Shown here: positions 48,958-58,778 of the stretch, piece after piece
Position numbering within the stretch: position 1 is the first letter of the stretch
Layout of the letters: each line of letters begins with the position of its first letter
NCBI RefSeq assembly: GCF_001590865.1
Contig: NZ_BBUY01000011.1
Coordinates: 124,001 to 188,000 of the forward strand
Reading direction: 5' to 3'
Length of the DNA: 64,000 nt
From: Streptomyces sp. NBRC 110611
Lineage (GTDB): Bacteria; Actinomycetota; Actinomycetes; Streptomycetales; Streptomycetaceae
Notes under the pieces: generated by a model
What the model saw: the letters and a program-made list of their open reading frames with translations, nothing else
Database searches by the model: none
What the model was told of the DNA's origin: nothing
Made by a program: the position numbers and the translations under genes

Positions 48958-51876
48958 ATGGTGCGAGACCGGAGCGACACTCCCCGCTTAGCCAGGGCGA
49001 CTCCCTGCCCGGTCAGGACGTTGGTCGGCCGGGCCGGTGACGTGGGAGCGCTCAACCACCTCGCGCGCGAGGCGCGTTGGGGGCGTGCGAGCTCGGCGGT
49101 CGTGACCGGTCCGGCCGGAATCGGCAAGTCCGCCCTCCTGCGTGCTTTCCTCGGTGGAGACGCCTGCCGGCACGCGACGGTTCTGCACGGCATGTGCGAG
49201 GAGGGCGCCGCGGACGACGCCTTGGGCGGCGTACGCACTCTGCTCGGCCCGGCCGTACGGGAGGCCGCCCCCGAAGCCGCGGCTTGCAGCCTCCCCCTCC
49301 TCGCTCCCGGCGCGCTGGCCGGTGAGCCGCCGCACGCCCCGGCCGTCCAGCGCGCGTTCCACGGGCTGTACCGCCTCGCGGCGGACGAGCTGAGCCGCGG
49401 CCCGCTCGTCCTGGCTCTGGACGGCGCCCACCACTGCGACGAACTCTCCCTGCGCTGGCTGGACTTCCTGCTGCGCCGCGCCGACGGCCTCCCCCTGCTC
49501 GTCGTCCTCGCCCAGCAGGCCGAGGCCACCGGCCCCGCTCACGGTGCCGCGGCCCACCGCGCCCTGACGGACCTCGCCGCCCGCCGCGGCACCACGACGC
49601 TGCGCCTGCGGCCGTTGACCGAGCCGGATGTCGCCGAGCTCGTACGGCAGTTCTTCCGGGAACCCGCGGCCCCGGCCTTCGTCACCCGCGCGTGGTCGGT
49701 GACCGGAGGCAACCCTCGTCTTTTGGAGCGCCTGCTGTGCGAACTGCGGGGTGAGGGCGCCGGTTCGGGCGTGGGCGGCGCCGACCGGATCGCCGAGACC
49801 GGCGGTCGCGTCCTGGCCTGCTGGGCACGCGAACTCCTGGACCGCCGGCCGTCCTGGGTCGGCGAGGTCGCGCGGGCGGTGGCGGTCCTCGGCGAGCGGG
49901 GCGCCGACCACGTCGGCCCGCTCGCCGCTGTCCCCGCCGATGTCGTCGAGGATGCTCTGGCGGTGCTGCGCGAGGCCGGACTGCTGGCGCCCGGCGGCAG
50001 GCACCTGGTGCACGGCGCGGTGCGCGCGGCGGTGCTGGCGCCCCTGGACGCTCAGGAGCTTTCGGGCCTGCGGACGCGGGCGGCCCTGCTCCTCAGCGAC
50101 GCCGGCCGGCCCGCCGAAGAGGTCGCCGACCACCTGCTGCCGCTGCCCTCGATATCCGCACCATGGATGCCCGGCGTCCTGCTGGAGGCCGCGGTCCGGG
50201 CCGAGGTGCGCGGCGCTCCGGAGACCGCGGCCCGCTACCTGTACCGGGTACGGGAAGTGGACCCCGACAGTGTGGAGGTCCGCGTCCGCCTGGCCCGGGC
50301 ACTGGCCGAGAGCGACCCGTCCGAGGCCATCGGCCTGCTCCGCGGAGCGCTGGGGCCCGGCGTCGACATCCGCACCCGGGCGAGGATCGCCGCGCAGTTC
50401 GGCACGACCTGCCTGGCCGCGCGGGACAGCTCCGCCGCCCTGGGCATGCTCGAGGACGTCCTGGACGCTCTCGGCGCCGACCTCGGGCCCGACCCCCTGC
50501 CCGCCGACCGGGAACTGTGCACGCTCGTCGAGTCGGTGCTGCTGATCGTCGGCTCGCACGGCCGCAGCACGCTCGCCGCGACCCGGAAGCGGGCCGCGAT
50601 GATGACCGTGCCCGAGGGGGACACCCCGGCCCAGCGCCAGAAGCTGGCGGCGATGGCCGTACTGACGGCACTCGACGACCAGGCCCCCGAACCGGCGGTG
50701 GGGCGCGCCCTGCACGCGGCCTGCTCACCCCAGCTTCCGCTGAAGAGCTGGTCCCTGATCAACTCGTCCTTCGTCCTGGGCCTCGCCGACCGCACCGAGG
50801 ACGCCCTGCACGCGCTGGACCGTCTCCTGCGCCACGGCCGGGAGAACTCCGCGTTATGGACCTACTCCGTGGCCCTGTCCAGCCGCGCCCTGCTCCTGCA
50901 GGGCCTGGGCGCACTCCCGGACGCGCTCGCGGACGCCAGGACCGCGGTGCAGATCAGCAGCGCGGAACGGTGGGGCGAGATGGTGGTCCTGCCGAGGGTG
51001 GCCCTGGCGGGCATTCTGGTGGACCGGGGCGAGGCCGCGCATGCCGCGAAGCTGCTGACCGGCATCGGACCCGCCTGGCGTGACCAGTACGTGTGGACCC
51101 ACCACCGTTACCTCCTGACCCGCGGCCGGGCCCGCCACGCCCTGGGGGACGCGGAGGGCGCACTGGCGCTGTTCCGCGAGTGCGGCAGGTCACTGGAGGA
51201 GGCCGAAGTACGCCACGCGGCATACCTGCCCTGGTGGGCGGAGGCGGCCTGCGCGCTCGCGGAACTGGGCCGCGCCGAGGAGGCCCGGGAGCCCGCCGCG
51301 CACGGCACGCGGCTCGCACGGCGCTGGGGTACCCCCCGCGTCCTCGGCCTGGCCGCCCTGGCCCGCGGTGTGGCCACCCCCGGTGAGCGGGGCGTGGAAC
51401 TGCTGGGCGAGGCGGTGCGGGAGCTGTCCGCCTCACCGGCCCGGGTCGAACACGCCCGCGCCGAACTCGTCCTGGGAAAGGCCCTGCTGGCGGCCGACGA
51501 CCGGCGCGCCGCGCGCGAGCATCTGCGCGCCGCGGCCGACCTCGCCCAGCGCTGCGGCGCCCTCGCGCTGGGGCAGCACGCCCGTGGCGCCCTGCTGGCG
51601 GCGGGCGGCCGGATGCGGAAGATGACCGCCTCGCCGCTGGACCTGCTCACCAGCATGGAACGCAGGGTCGCCGGCCTGGCCGCCGGCGGCGCCACCAACC
51701 GCTCGATCGCGCAGTCGCTGCACGTCAGCGTTCGCACGGTCGAGACGCATCTGACCAGTGTGTACCGCAAGTTGGACATTGCCGAGCGTGCCCAGCTCGC
51801 CGCGGTTCTCCGCTCCCCGGGCGTCCACGGGGCACGGGTACCGCGGCAGGCGTCGCGGCCGCGCGGGCAGCGCTGA
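48958..51876 (+). CDS. LAL-family regulator 1 (NysRI-like), with TTA codon
   Basis: 972 residues, close to NysRI. N-terminal AAA-type ATPase with an intact Walker A (GPAGIGKSALL) and Walker B (LVLALDGAHH), a long helical TPR-like middle, and a C-terminal LuxR helix-turn-helix (ERRVAGLAAGGATNRSIAQSL..VETHL). ATG 48958 follows ggagg; in-frame GTG 48934 is a weaker option. An in-frame TTA occurs at 50854-50856, suggesting bldA-controlled translation. It probably activates polyene genes in a cascade with the next two genes. Confidence 0.92.
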   Translation: MVRDRSDTPRLARATPCPVRTLVGRAGDVGALNHLAREARWGRASSAVVTGPAGIGKSALLRAFLGGDACRHATVLHGMCEEGAADDALGGVRTLLGPAVREAAPEAAACSLPLLAPGALAGEPPHAPAVQRAFHGLYRLAADELSRGPLVLALDGAHHCDELSLRWLDFLLRRADGLPLLVVLAQQAEATGPAHGAAAHRALTDLAARRGTTTLRLRPLTEPDVAELVRQFFREPAAPAFVTRAWSVTGGNPRLLERLLCELRGEGAGSGVGGADRIAETGGRVLACWARELLDRRPSWVGEVARAVAVLGERGADHVGPLAAVPADVVEDALAVLREAGLLAPGGRHLVHGAVRAAVLAPLDAQELSGLRTRAALLLSDAGRPAEEVADHLLPLPSISAPWMPGVLLEAAVRAEVRGAPETAARYLYRVREVDPDSVEVRVRLARALAESDPSEAIGLLRGALGPGVDIRTRARIAAQFGTTCLAARDSSAALGMLEDVLDALGADLGPDPLPADRELCTLVESVLLIVGSHGRSTLAATRKRAAMMTVPEGDTPAQRQKLAAMAVLTALDDQAPEPAVGRALHAACSPQLPLKSWSLINSSFVLGLADRTEDALHALDRLLRHGRENSALWTYSVALSSRALLLQGLGALPDALADARTAVQISSAERWGEMVVLPRVALAGILVDRGEAAHAAKLLTGIGPAWRDQYVWTHHRYLLTRGRARHALGDAEGALALFRECGRSLEEAEVRHAAYLPWWAEAACALAELGRAEEAREPAAHGTRLARRWGTPRVLGLAALARGVATPGERGVELLGEAVRELSASPARVEHARAELVLGKALLAADDRRAAREHLRAAADLAQRCGALALGQHARGALLAAGGRMRKMTASPLDLLTSMERRVAGLAAGGATNRSIAQSLHVSVRTVETHLTSVYRKLDIAERAQLAAVLRSPGVHGARVPRQASRPRGQR

Positions 51877-51890
51877 AGGCGACCGGGGGG

Positions 51891-54710
51891 ATGTCTGTGA
51901 CAGGGCTGAAGTATGAGCAGCTATACGCTGGGTTTATACGTGCGGGGCGCCGGGGTACCGATCCCCCCTTGCTCGAACGCGAGGCGGAGCAGGCGCAGTT
52001 GGCGCAGGCGGTGGCCGCGCTCGACGAAGGGCGTCCCGCCGTCGTCTCCGTGACCGGCCGCCCCGGCTTCGGCCACAATGCCCTGCTGCGCTGGACCGCC
52101 CGCCTCGCGGAGGAGCGCTCGGTACGCGTCCTGCGCGTCGTCGGCTCCCTGACCGAACGCGACCTGCGGCACGGAGCCGTCGCCCAGCTCCTCACCCCGT
52201 TGGGCGAGGTGGCCGAGCGCCCGTTACGGGTCCTGCGCGGGGACCACGAGCCGGACGGCCTGCCGGGCCTGCCCGAACTCCTGCACTGCGCCCGCCGAAC
52301 ACCCACGCTCGTGACGGTGGAGGACGCACAGTGGCTGGACGCGGCCTCCCTGCACTGGCTCCAGGCCCTGGTACGCCGGCTGTCCACTGGCATCTCCCTC
52401 GCCCTGCTCATCGGCCGCACCGGCCTGGACCCGCACGGCCCCGACTGGCCGGCCGATGCCGCCCCCGCCGCGCCGCTGACCCGCCATCTCACCGTCCGGC
52501 CGCTCGGTCCCCGCGCGGTCTCCGCCCTCGCCGAGCAGATCTGCGGCACCCCCTGCGACGAGGCGTTCGCCGCCGCGGCCGCCGAGGCGTCCCAGGGCAG
52601 CCCCGCCGTACTGCACGCGGCCCTGCACTGCTTCGCCGACGCCGGCCACCGGCCGACCGCCGACCACGTCCCGCAGCTGCGCACCCTGATCACCGGCATC
52701 ATCGGCGACCGCGCGGGGCGCGCCCTGCGGGGCCTGACCGACGAGGCCACCGCCGTGCTGCGCGCGCTGGCCGTCGCCGGCGACCTGCTGGACTTCCCCC
52801 TGGTCTGTTCCCTGGCCGGGCTGCGCACCGTACCCGAATCCCGGCTGCGCGTGGCGCTGGAAACGGCCGGCTTCACCGTCCCCGACGGCTCCTACGAACG
52901 CATCCGCCTGCCCGTCGTCCGGGACCGCATCCTGGAGGACACACCCGCCGCCGAACGCGCCGTCCTGCACGCCCGCGCCGCCCGCCTCGCCTACCGGGCC
53001 GTGGCCGACGACGAGGACATCGCCCGGCTCCTCCTCCAGGCACCCCCCATCGGTGAGCCCTGGGCCGTCCACGCCCTGCGGGACAGCTCCGGCGCCGCCC
53101 TGCGCCGAGGCGACTTCGCCCGCGCCGCCACCTACCTCGAGCGCGCCCTCGACGAGCCCCAGGACCCCCTGCAACGCGCCCACCTCGGCCTCGACCTGGC
53201 CAGCGCCGAGGCCGCGGCCGCCCCGGAAGCCGCCGACCGCAGGCTCACCACCCTCCTCCACGCTCCGGGCGAGGGGGAACCATGGGCCCAACTGCGCATA
53301 CGGGCCCTGGACATGGGCCTGGCCCGCGGCGACGACGCCTGGGGCCGCCGCGCCGCCGCCCAGGCCCTCGCCACCGCCCACGGCAGCGAGCGCGACGACC
53401 TGATCGCGCTGTACTGGTACGCCGTCGAGACCGGGCCCGAGGCCGCCGACGTTCCCACCCCCGACGTCCCCGCCCTGCCCGAACACCCCCTCGCCGCCGC
53501 CCAGGCCGGCCTGCGCGCCTGGCAGCTCGTCACCCACGGCCGGGACCGCGACCTGGCCGCGGAGCTGGCCCGCCGCGCCCTGGCGGCCGGCAACGCCGCA
53601 CCCGTCATGCCCCGTCTGGTCGCCGCCAGGGCACTGTGGCTCACCGACGCCGCACCCGAAGCCGAGGACCGCCTCGCCGCCATCGTCGCCGAACTGCGCC
53701 GCCGCAACTGCCCTCCCGCGCTCGCCCGCGCCCTGGTCCTCTGCGCCGAACTGCACGTACGCGGCGGCCGCCTGGACGCCGCCGAACGCGCCGCGGACGC
53801 CGCCGAACGGGTCCTGCCCGCCGCTTCCTGGCACCCCCTGGCCGCCCCGCATCTCCTGGCCGTACGCACCGTCATCGCGCTGGAGACCGGCCGCCATGAC
53901 GAGGCCCGCGCGCTGTTCGACGCCCCCACGCCGCCCGGCTCCGCATACGGCGCCTACTGGCCCTACCTGCTGTTCACCCGCGCCCGCGTGGCCGCCGACG
54001 AAGAACGCCCGGCCGAGGCCGCCGAACTGTTCAAGGAGAGCGGACGCTGGCTGCTGCGCAGGCATTGGGTCAACCCCATCGTGCTGCCCTGGCGTTCGCT
54101 GGCCGCCCGCGCCTGCCTCACCCTCGGCGACCGGGAACAGGCCCAGCGCCTGATCCACGAGGAACTCACCCTCGCCCGCCACTGGGGCGCCCCCAGCGCA
54201 CTGGGCCTGGCCCACCTGTCCGCCGGATACCTGGGCCGCCGGGAGCCGTCCGCCGGTGTCCGCGAATCCCCCCTCGTCCCGCGCGACCTGCGCACCCGGC
54301 TCACCTACGCCTGGGTCCTGGCCGAGCGCGCCACCGAGGAAGTCACCAAGGGCGACCGTGCCGCCGCTTCCCGCCTGCTGACCGAACTGTCCCGCCTCAC
54401 CGCCACCCACACCTCCGGCCGCCTGGCCGAACGCATCCGGTGGCTGACCTCCCGGCTGGACGAGCCCGCCACCCCGGACGACGCCACCCTCCCCGAGGAG
54501 TGGGCCGCCCTGTCGCCCGCCGAACGGCAGACCGCCGAACTGGCCCGCCGCGGCCTGGGCAACCGGCAGATCGCCCAACGGCTCGCGGTGAGCCGGCGCA
54601 CCGTCGAGCTCCGGCTGAGCAGTACGTACAAGAAGCTGCACATCACCTCACGCAAGGAACTCCGCGCGCGGAGTCTGCCGACGGAAAGGGATGTAACCGA
54701 TGCTGTATGA
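51891..54710 (+). CDS. LAL-family regulator 2 (NysRII-like), altered Walker A, TTA codon
   Basis: 939 residues. Same layout as its neighbour, with a C-terminal LuxR helix-turn-helix (RQTAELARRGLGNRQIAQRLAVSRRTVELRL). The Walker A position reads GRPGFGHNALL: the lysine is His and the Ser/Thr is Asn, so ATP binding is doubtful; Walker B (LVTVEDAQWLD) is kept. TTA codon 112 at 52224-52226. ATG 51891 is 14 bases after the previous stop, and the gene overlaps the next by 11 bases. Confidence 0.92.
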   Translation: MSVTGLKYEQLYAGFIRAGRRGTDPPLLEREAEQAQLAQAVAALDEGRPAVVSVTGRPGFGHNALLRWTARLAEERSVRVLRVVGSLTERDLRHGAVAQLLTPLGEVAERPLRVLRGDHEPDGLPGLPELLHCARRTPTLVTVEDAQWLDAASLHWLQALVRRLSTGISLALLIGRTGLDPHGPDWPADAAPAAPLTRHLTVRPLGPRAVSALAEQICGTPCDEAFAAAAAEASQGSPAVLHAALHCFADAGHRPTADHVPQLRTLITGIIGDRAGRALRGLTDEATAVLRALAVAGDLLDFPLVCSLAGLRTVPESRLRVALETAGFTVPDGSYERIRLPVVRDRILEDTPAAERAVLHARAARLAYRAVADDEDIARLLLQAPPIGEPWAVHALRDSSGAALRRGDFARAATYLERALDEPQDPLQRAHLGLDLASAEAAAAPEAADRRLTTLLHAPGEGEPWAQLRIRALDMGLARGDDAWGRRAAAQALATAHGSERDDLIALYWYAVETGPEAADVPTPDVPALPEHPLAAAQAGLRAWQLVTHGRDRDLAAELARRALAAGNAAPVMPRLVAARALWLTDAAPEAEDRLAAIVAELRRRNCPPALARALVLCAELHVRGGRLDAAERAADAAERVLPAASWHPLAAPHLLAVRTVIALETGRHDEARALFDAPTPPGSAYGAYWPYLLFTRARVAADEERPAEAAELFKESGRWLLRRHWVNPIVLPWRSLAARACLTLGDREQAQRLIHEELTLARHWGAPSALGLAHLSAGYLGRREPSAGVRESPLVPRDLRTRLTYAWVLAERATEEVTKGDRAAASRLLTELSRLTATHTSGRLAERIRWLTSRLDEPATPDDATLPEEWAALSPAERQTAELARRGLGNRQIAQRLAVSRRTVELRLSSTYKKLHITSRKELRARSLPTERDVTDAV

Positions 54711-57516
54711 GCGGGAACCGGAACTGGCCCGGATCGACACCGCGGTACGCCGGGCACAGGCCGGCCGCGCCTCCGCACTGCTGCTGGCCGGCCCCGTGGG
54801 CATCGGCCGTTCCGCGCTCCTCCAGGAGGCGGGCGACCATCCCCCGGGCGCCTTGCGGGTCTTACGGGCCAACGCCGCGTCCATGGAGCAGGACTTCGCC
54901 TTCGGCGTCGTCCACCAGCTCCTGGGCCCTCTCCTGGCCGGTGACCTCACCGTCCCCGCCGACGCGGGCGGCGCGGCCCGGCCGGACCCCACGGGCGGCC
55001 TCCCCGCTCCCGGTGACGAGGACGCCGCCGGCTCCGAAGTCGTGCTGCACCGCCTGCGGTCCCTGCTGGCCGAGGCCTGCGCCACCACGCCCGTCCTCCT
55101 CCTCGTCGACGACCTGCAGTGGGCCGACCTCCCCTCCTTGCGCTGGCTCGCCTACCTGGCCCGGCGTCCGCACGGGCTGCGCGCCGTCCTCGTGTGCACC
55201 CTGCGCGACGGCGACCCCCGTGCCCAGCACCCCCTCATCCGGGGTATCGCGGACGCCGCCGACATCCTGCGCCCCGGCCCGGTCTCGCTCGACAGCACCC
55301 GGGCCCTGATCCACCACCACTTCGGCGAACCCGCCGACGACAGCTACGCCCACGCCTGCCACGACACCTGCGCCGGCAACCCCCTCTTCCTCCGGTCCGT
55401 CCTGCGCGACCTGGCCCTGAGCGGCCATCGCCCCACCGCCGAGCACGCCGAGCAGGCCCGCGTGCGGCGCCCCGCCCAGCTCCGCGACCGCCTGGCCGGC
55501 TGCCTGCACACCCAGCCCGGCCCCGTACGTGATCTGGCCACTGCCCTGGCCGCCTTCGGCGACCACGGCGAGCCCGACCTCATCCGGCGCCACGCGCGAC
55601 TGGACACCACCGGCTACCGGCAGGCCCTGCGCACGCTGCACCACCTCGGTCTGCTCGGACCGGTGCCGGGCGCCGCGGAGTCGGGGGAGGGGCTTCCGGC
55701 CCAGGACCCGGCCGCCCAGGACACCCCGCGCTTCCTCCACCGCGTCGTCCGCGACGCCGTGGAATCCGCCCTCACCGTCGCCGAACGCGAACGCTCCCGG
55801 TACGCCGCGGCCGAACTCCTCCACCAGGCCGGCCACCCCGCCGAACACGTCGCGGACCTGCTGATGGCCGTCACCGCCACGCACCGCCCGTGGGCCGTGG
55901 AGGTACTGCGGGCGGCCGCGGAGGCCGCGCTGCGCCGCGGGGAGCCGGGCCTCGCCGCCCGCCGTCTCCAGCGCGCCCTGCTGGAGAGCACCGCGGGCGA
56001 CGGCGAGCGCGCCCGCCTGCTGATCGAGCTGGCCGGTGCGGAACGCGGTATCGACCGCGCCGCCTGCGAACGCCATATCAGCCAGGCCGTCCGCCTCCTG
56101 CCGTCGGCGACCGACCGGGCCGCCGCCGCCCTGCGCATCCCGCCCAGCTTCCTGGGCGAGGCGCCCCCCTCGGGGGTGGACCTGCTGCGCCGCGCCTCCG
56201 AAGACCTCGACCCCACGGCGCCGCACCAGGGATGCGCGCGCGAGATCGTCCTGCGCCTGGAAGCGCGGCTGTGGCATGCCGGCCACGAGAACCCGACGGA
56301 ACTGACCGGTGCGGTGGAACGCTTGCGCGCACTGGGCTCCCCGCCCCCCTTGGACACCGGCGGCGCCCGCGAACTGGCGGCCGTGCTGACCAACGCGGCG
56401 GTGCTCTCCAGCGCCTTGCCGGCACCGGACGTCGCGGCCCTGGCCGAAAGGATCCTGGAGCGCGAGCCGGTGACCGCCGCCCGCGCCGGCACCGCACTCC
56501 CCCTGGTCGCGGTCGCCCAGTACGCCGCCGACGCGGTGGAGGGCATCCACGCCCGTCTGTCCTGCGAGCGGCACTCCGACGGCTCGCACGCGGTGGTGCA
56601 CGCCGAGCACGCCCTGATGCAGCTCGCCTGCGGCCGCCTGGTCCAGGCCCGCGAGCAGGGCGACCGGGCCGCCGAACTGGCCGACGCGGACTGGCGCGAG
56701 CCCACCGCCGTCGTCCGGGCGGCGGTGGCCATGGAAACCGGCGACATCCAGCTGATCGAGAGCCTCCTCGAGGACGCCGGGAAGCGCTGGCCGGACAGCC
56801 TCGCCCTGACGGCCATGCTGCAACTCCTCAAAGCCTCGCTCGACGCCCGCCGTGGCCGTGGCGCCCACGCCCTGCGATCCCTCCTGGCCTGCGGCCGCCA
56901 ACTGGAAGCGGCCGGCTGGCGAAACTCCGCCCTCTACCCCTGGCGGCCCCGCGCCATCGTCCTCCACCACCGCCTGGGCGAGGCCCGCCAGGCCCGGGCC
57001 CTGGCGGAAGAGGAACTGGCCTGGGCGCGGCAGTGGGCGGCCCCCGCCGCGCTCGGCCGCGCCCTGCGCCTGAAGGCCCTCCTGCCCGGCGGAGGCGGCG
57101 TCCCCGCCCTGCGCGAGTCCGCCGAGATCCTCCGGACGTCCGCCAACACGCTCGAACTGGCCCGTACGCTCCTCCAGCTGGGCCGGGCCATGGAGGGCGG
57201 CAAGGAGTCGAGGGCGGTACTGCGCGAGGCCGCCGATCTCACCACCGCCTGTGGCGCGCCCTGGCTGACCGAACGCGCCTGCGCGGCCCTGGGAACCACC
57301 GCCCCGAGCGTGGAGGCACCGCTCACCCACAGCGAACGCAAGGTCGTTTCTCTGGTCGGCCGGGGCCTGACCAATCAAGAAATCGCCGATGAACTCGGTG
57401 TGAGTACCCGTGCCGTGGAGAAGCATTTGACCTCGTGTTACCGGAAGTTGGGCGTGGTGGGGCGACGCGAGCTGCTGGGTGGCCGGAGTTCGGGCAGAGC
57501 GTTCGCGGCGCGCTGA
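54700..57516 (+). CDS. LAL-family regulator 3 (NysRIII-like), TTA codon
   Basis: 938 residues. Walker A reads GPVGIGRSALL with Arg in place of Lys; Walker B is LLLVDDLQWAD. The C-terminal LuxR domain (SERKVVSLVGRGLTNQEIADELGVSTRAVEKHLTSCYRKL) is intact. Codon 55 is TTA (54862-54864). It starts inside the end of the second LAL gene, so the two are translationally coupled. With the other two it forms the regulator block typical of nystatin, amphotericin and similar clusters. Confidence 0.92.
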   Translation: MLYEREPELARIDTAVRRAQAGRASALLLAGPVGIGRSALLQEAGDHPPGALRVLRANAASMEQDFAFGVVHQLLGPLLAGDLTVPADAGGAARPDPTGGLPAPGDEDAAGSEVVLHRLRSLLAEACATTPVLLLVDDLQWADLPSLRWLAYLARRPHGLRAVLVCTLRDGDPRAQHPLIRGIADAADILRPGPVSLDSTRALIHHHFGEPADDSYAHACHDTCAGNPLFLRSVLRDLALSGHRPTAEHAEQARVRRPAQLRDRLAGCLHTQPGPVRDLATALAAFGDHGEPDLIRRHARLDTTGYRQALRTLHHLGLLGPVPGAAESGEGLPAQDPAAQDTPRFLHRVVRDAVESALTVAERERSRYAAAELLHQAGHPAEHVADLLMAVTATHRPWAVEVLRAAAEAALRRGEPGLAARRLQRALLESTAGDGERARLLIELAGAERGIDRAACERHISQAVRLLPSATDRAAAALRIPPSFLGEAPPSGVDLLRRASEDLDPTAPHQGCAREIVLRLEARLWHAGHENPTELTGAVERLRALGSPPPLDTGGARELAAVLTNAAVLSSALPAPDVAALAERILEREPVTAARAGTALPLVAVAQYAADAVEGIHARLSCERHSDGSHAVVHAEHALMQLACGRLVQAREQGDRAAELADADWREPTAVVRAAVAMETGDIQLIESLLEDAGKRWPDSLALTAMLQLLKASLDARRGRGAHALRSLLACGRQLEAAGWRNSALYPWRPRAIVLHHRLGEARQARALAEEELAWARQWAAPAALGRALRLKALLPGGGGVPALRESAEILRTSANTLELARTLLQLGRAMEGGKESRAVLREAADLTTACGAPWLTERACAALGTTAPSVEAPLTHSERKVVSLVGRGLTNQEIADELGVSTRAVEKHLTSCYRKLGVVGRRELLGGRSSGRAFAAR

Positions 57517-57547
57517 GTGCGCGGTGGTGAGCCCCTCTCGCAGTGCG

Positions 57548-57664
57548 GCTTACCGGCGGTAAGCGGATCGGGGTGTTCGGGGGCCGAAAGGGCAACCGCG
57601 GGGCATTCGCAGGGACCGAAAGGGCAACGGTGGGGCGGGGTGTTCGGGGGGACCGAAAGAGCGG
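57548..57664. repeat. Palindrome and direct repeats before the PAS-LuxR gene
   Basis: A 17-base palindrome (gcttaccg g cggtaagc, 57548-57564) is followed by three copies of a gaccgaaagggcaac-like unit: 57570-57597, 57611-57630 and 57637-57664; the first and third share the longer ggggtgttcgggg lead. They occupy the gap between LAL 3 and the PAS-LuxR gene and could bind a regulator. Confidence 0.7.
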
Positions 57665-57901
57665 GGCGGCACCGTACCCTGCGGGAGTGCGACCACAGGT
57701 TTAGCGGTGGGGGGCCGGGACGGCGTTGACGTTTGTCTGGATCGCTCCATAGTGTCGATTGGGTCGGGGAGATCGGAATTCATTCCCGACGGCTGCCGGG
57801 CCTTCGTGTATCCGGCCCGAGTCGTTCTCCGTTTCCTCTTTCTCATTCGATCTCTCTCGTATTCCTGGTTGCACGGGGGTTGGAAAGGATGTCGGTCCTT
57901 G

Positions 57902-58648
57902 ATGTTTTCTGCTCTGGAGGATTCTCCGCAGATTTCGGCAGGCCGGAGTGCGGTCGGTGCGCTCGGCACGGCGGTGCGGCAGGAAGAGCGGCCGTCGTCC
58001 GACCAGCCGGGCGTGTGCATGGCCGTACTGGACTCGGCGCTGACGATACGCCAGGCCAACCAGGACTTCTTCCGGCACTTCGCGAGCCCCGCCGCGGCCT
58101 CCGTCGACGTACTCGATGCTCCCCCCTCCGACTCCTCGGCATCGCCACCCGACGTCTGCGGACGCAGTTTCCGCGATCTGGTGCACCCCAGCGTGCGGCA
58201 GCCGCTCATGCGGCAGTTCGAGCGGCTGGTGATGGGCCGCCGGGACCGGTTCGCCGCGCACGTGGTGGCGCTGCGGCCGACAGGTGACGCGTTCACCGGC
58301 AGCCTCACGGCCTCCGCGGTGAGCGGCGACGGCCCCGACCCGGCCGCGGTTCTCGTCCTGATGCGGTCGGGGGAGAGCACGGAGGACGACGCGGTGGTGG
58401 CGCCGCGAAAGAAATTGCTCAGCGAGATCGACGCGCGCATTCTGGAGGGAATCGCGGCGGGCCTGTCCACCGTTCCGCTGGCGTCCCGGCTGTATCTCAG
58501 CCGGCAGGGAGTGGAGTATCACGTCACCAGACTGCTGCGGAAACTGAAGGTCCCCAATCGCGCGGCCCTGGTCTCCCGCGCGTATGCGATGGGGGTGCTG
58601 ACGGTGGGGACCTGGCCGCCCCGCGTCGTGGACGACTTCATCAAGTAG
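57902..58648 (+). CDS. PAS-LuxR pathway activator (PimM/NysRIV-like)
   Basis: 248 residues from ATG 57902 (ggaaagga 12 bases upstream); ATG 58019 would give 209 residues, nearer to NysRIV (210) and PimM (192), so the start is open. An N-terminal PAS domain (VCMAVLDSALTIRQANQDFF..) is followed by a GerE-type helix-turn-helix (IDARILEGIAAGLSTVPLASRLYLSRQGVEYHVTRLLRKL). PimM-like proteins bind directly to promoters of polyene biosynthetic genes; matching sites lie at 46618 and 58763. No TTA codon was seen in this gene. Confidence 0.9.
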   Translation: MFSALEDSPQISAGRSAVGALGTAVRQEERPSSDQPGVCMAVLDSALTIRQANQDFFRHFASPAAASVDVLDAPPSDSSASPPDVCGRSFRDLVHPSVRQPLMRQFERLVMGRRDRFAAHVVALRPTGDAFTGSLTASAVSGDGPDPAAVLVLMRSGESTEDDAVVAPRKKLLSEIDARILEGIAAGLSTVPLASRLYLSRQGVEYHVTRLLRKLKVPNRAALVSRAYAMGVLTVGTWPPRVVDDFIK

Positions 58649-58762
58649 CCCAAGCGCCCCAAGGGGACACAGCCAAGGGGGCACAAGGCGCCGGGGCGCC
58701 GCGGAACATCCGCGGCGCCCCGGCGCCCTGGTGTGCGGGCCGGCCCCGGTGTCCGGCCGACT

Positions 58763-58778
58763 CTAGGGAATTCCATGG
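58763..58778. promoter_or_regulatory. PimM-type operator, 14/16 match
   Basis: ctagggaattccatgg matches 14 of 16 positions of the PimM consensus, deviating at the thirteenth and fifteenth bases. It is 160-175 bases before the extension PKS start and after the PAS-LuxR stop, so it is well placed to drive PKS transcription. Confidence 0.65.
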
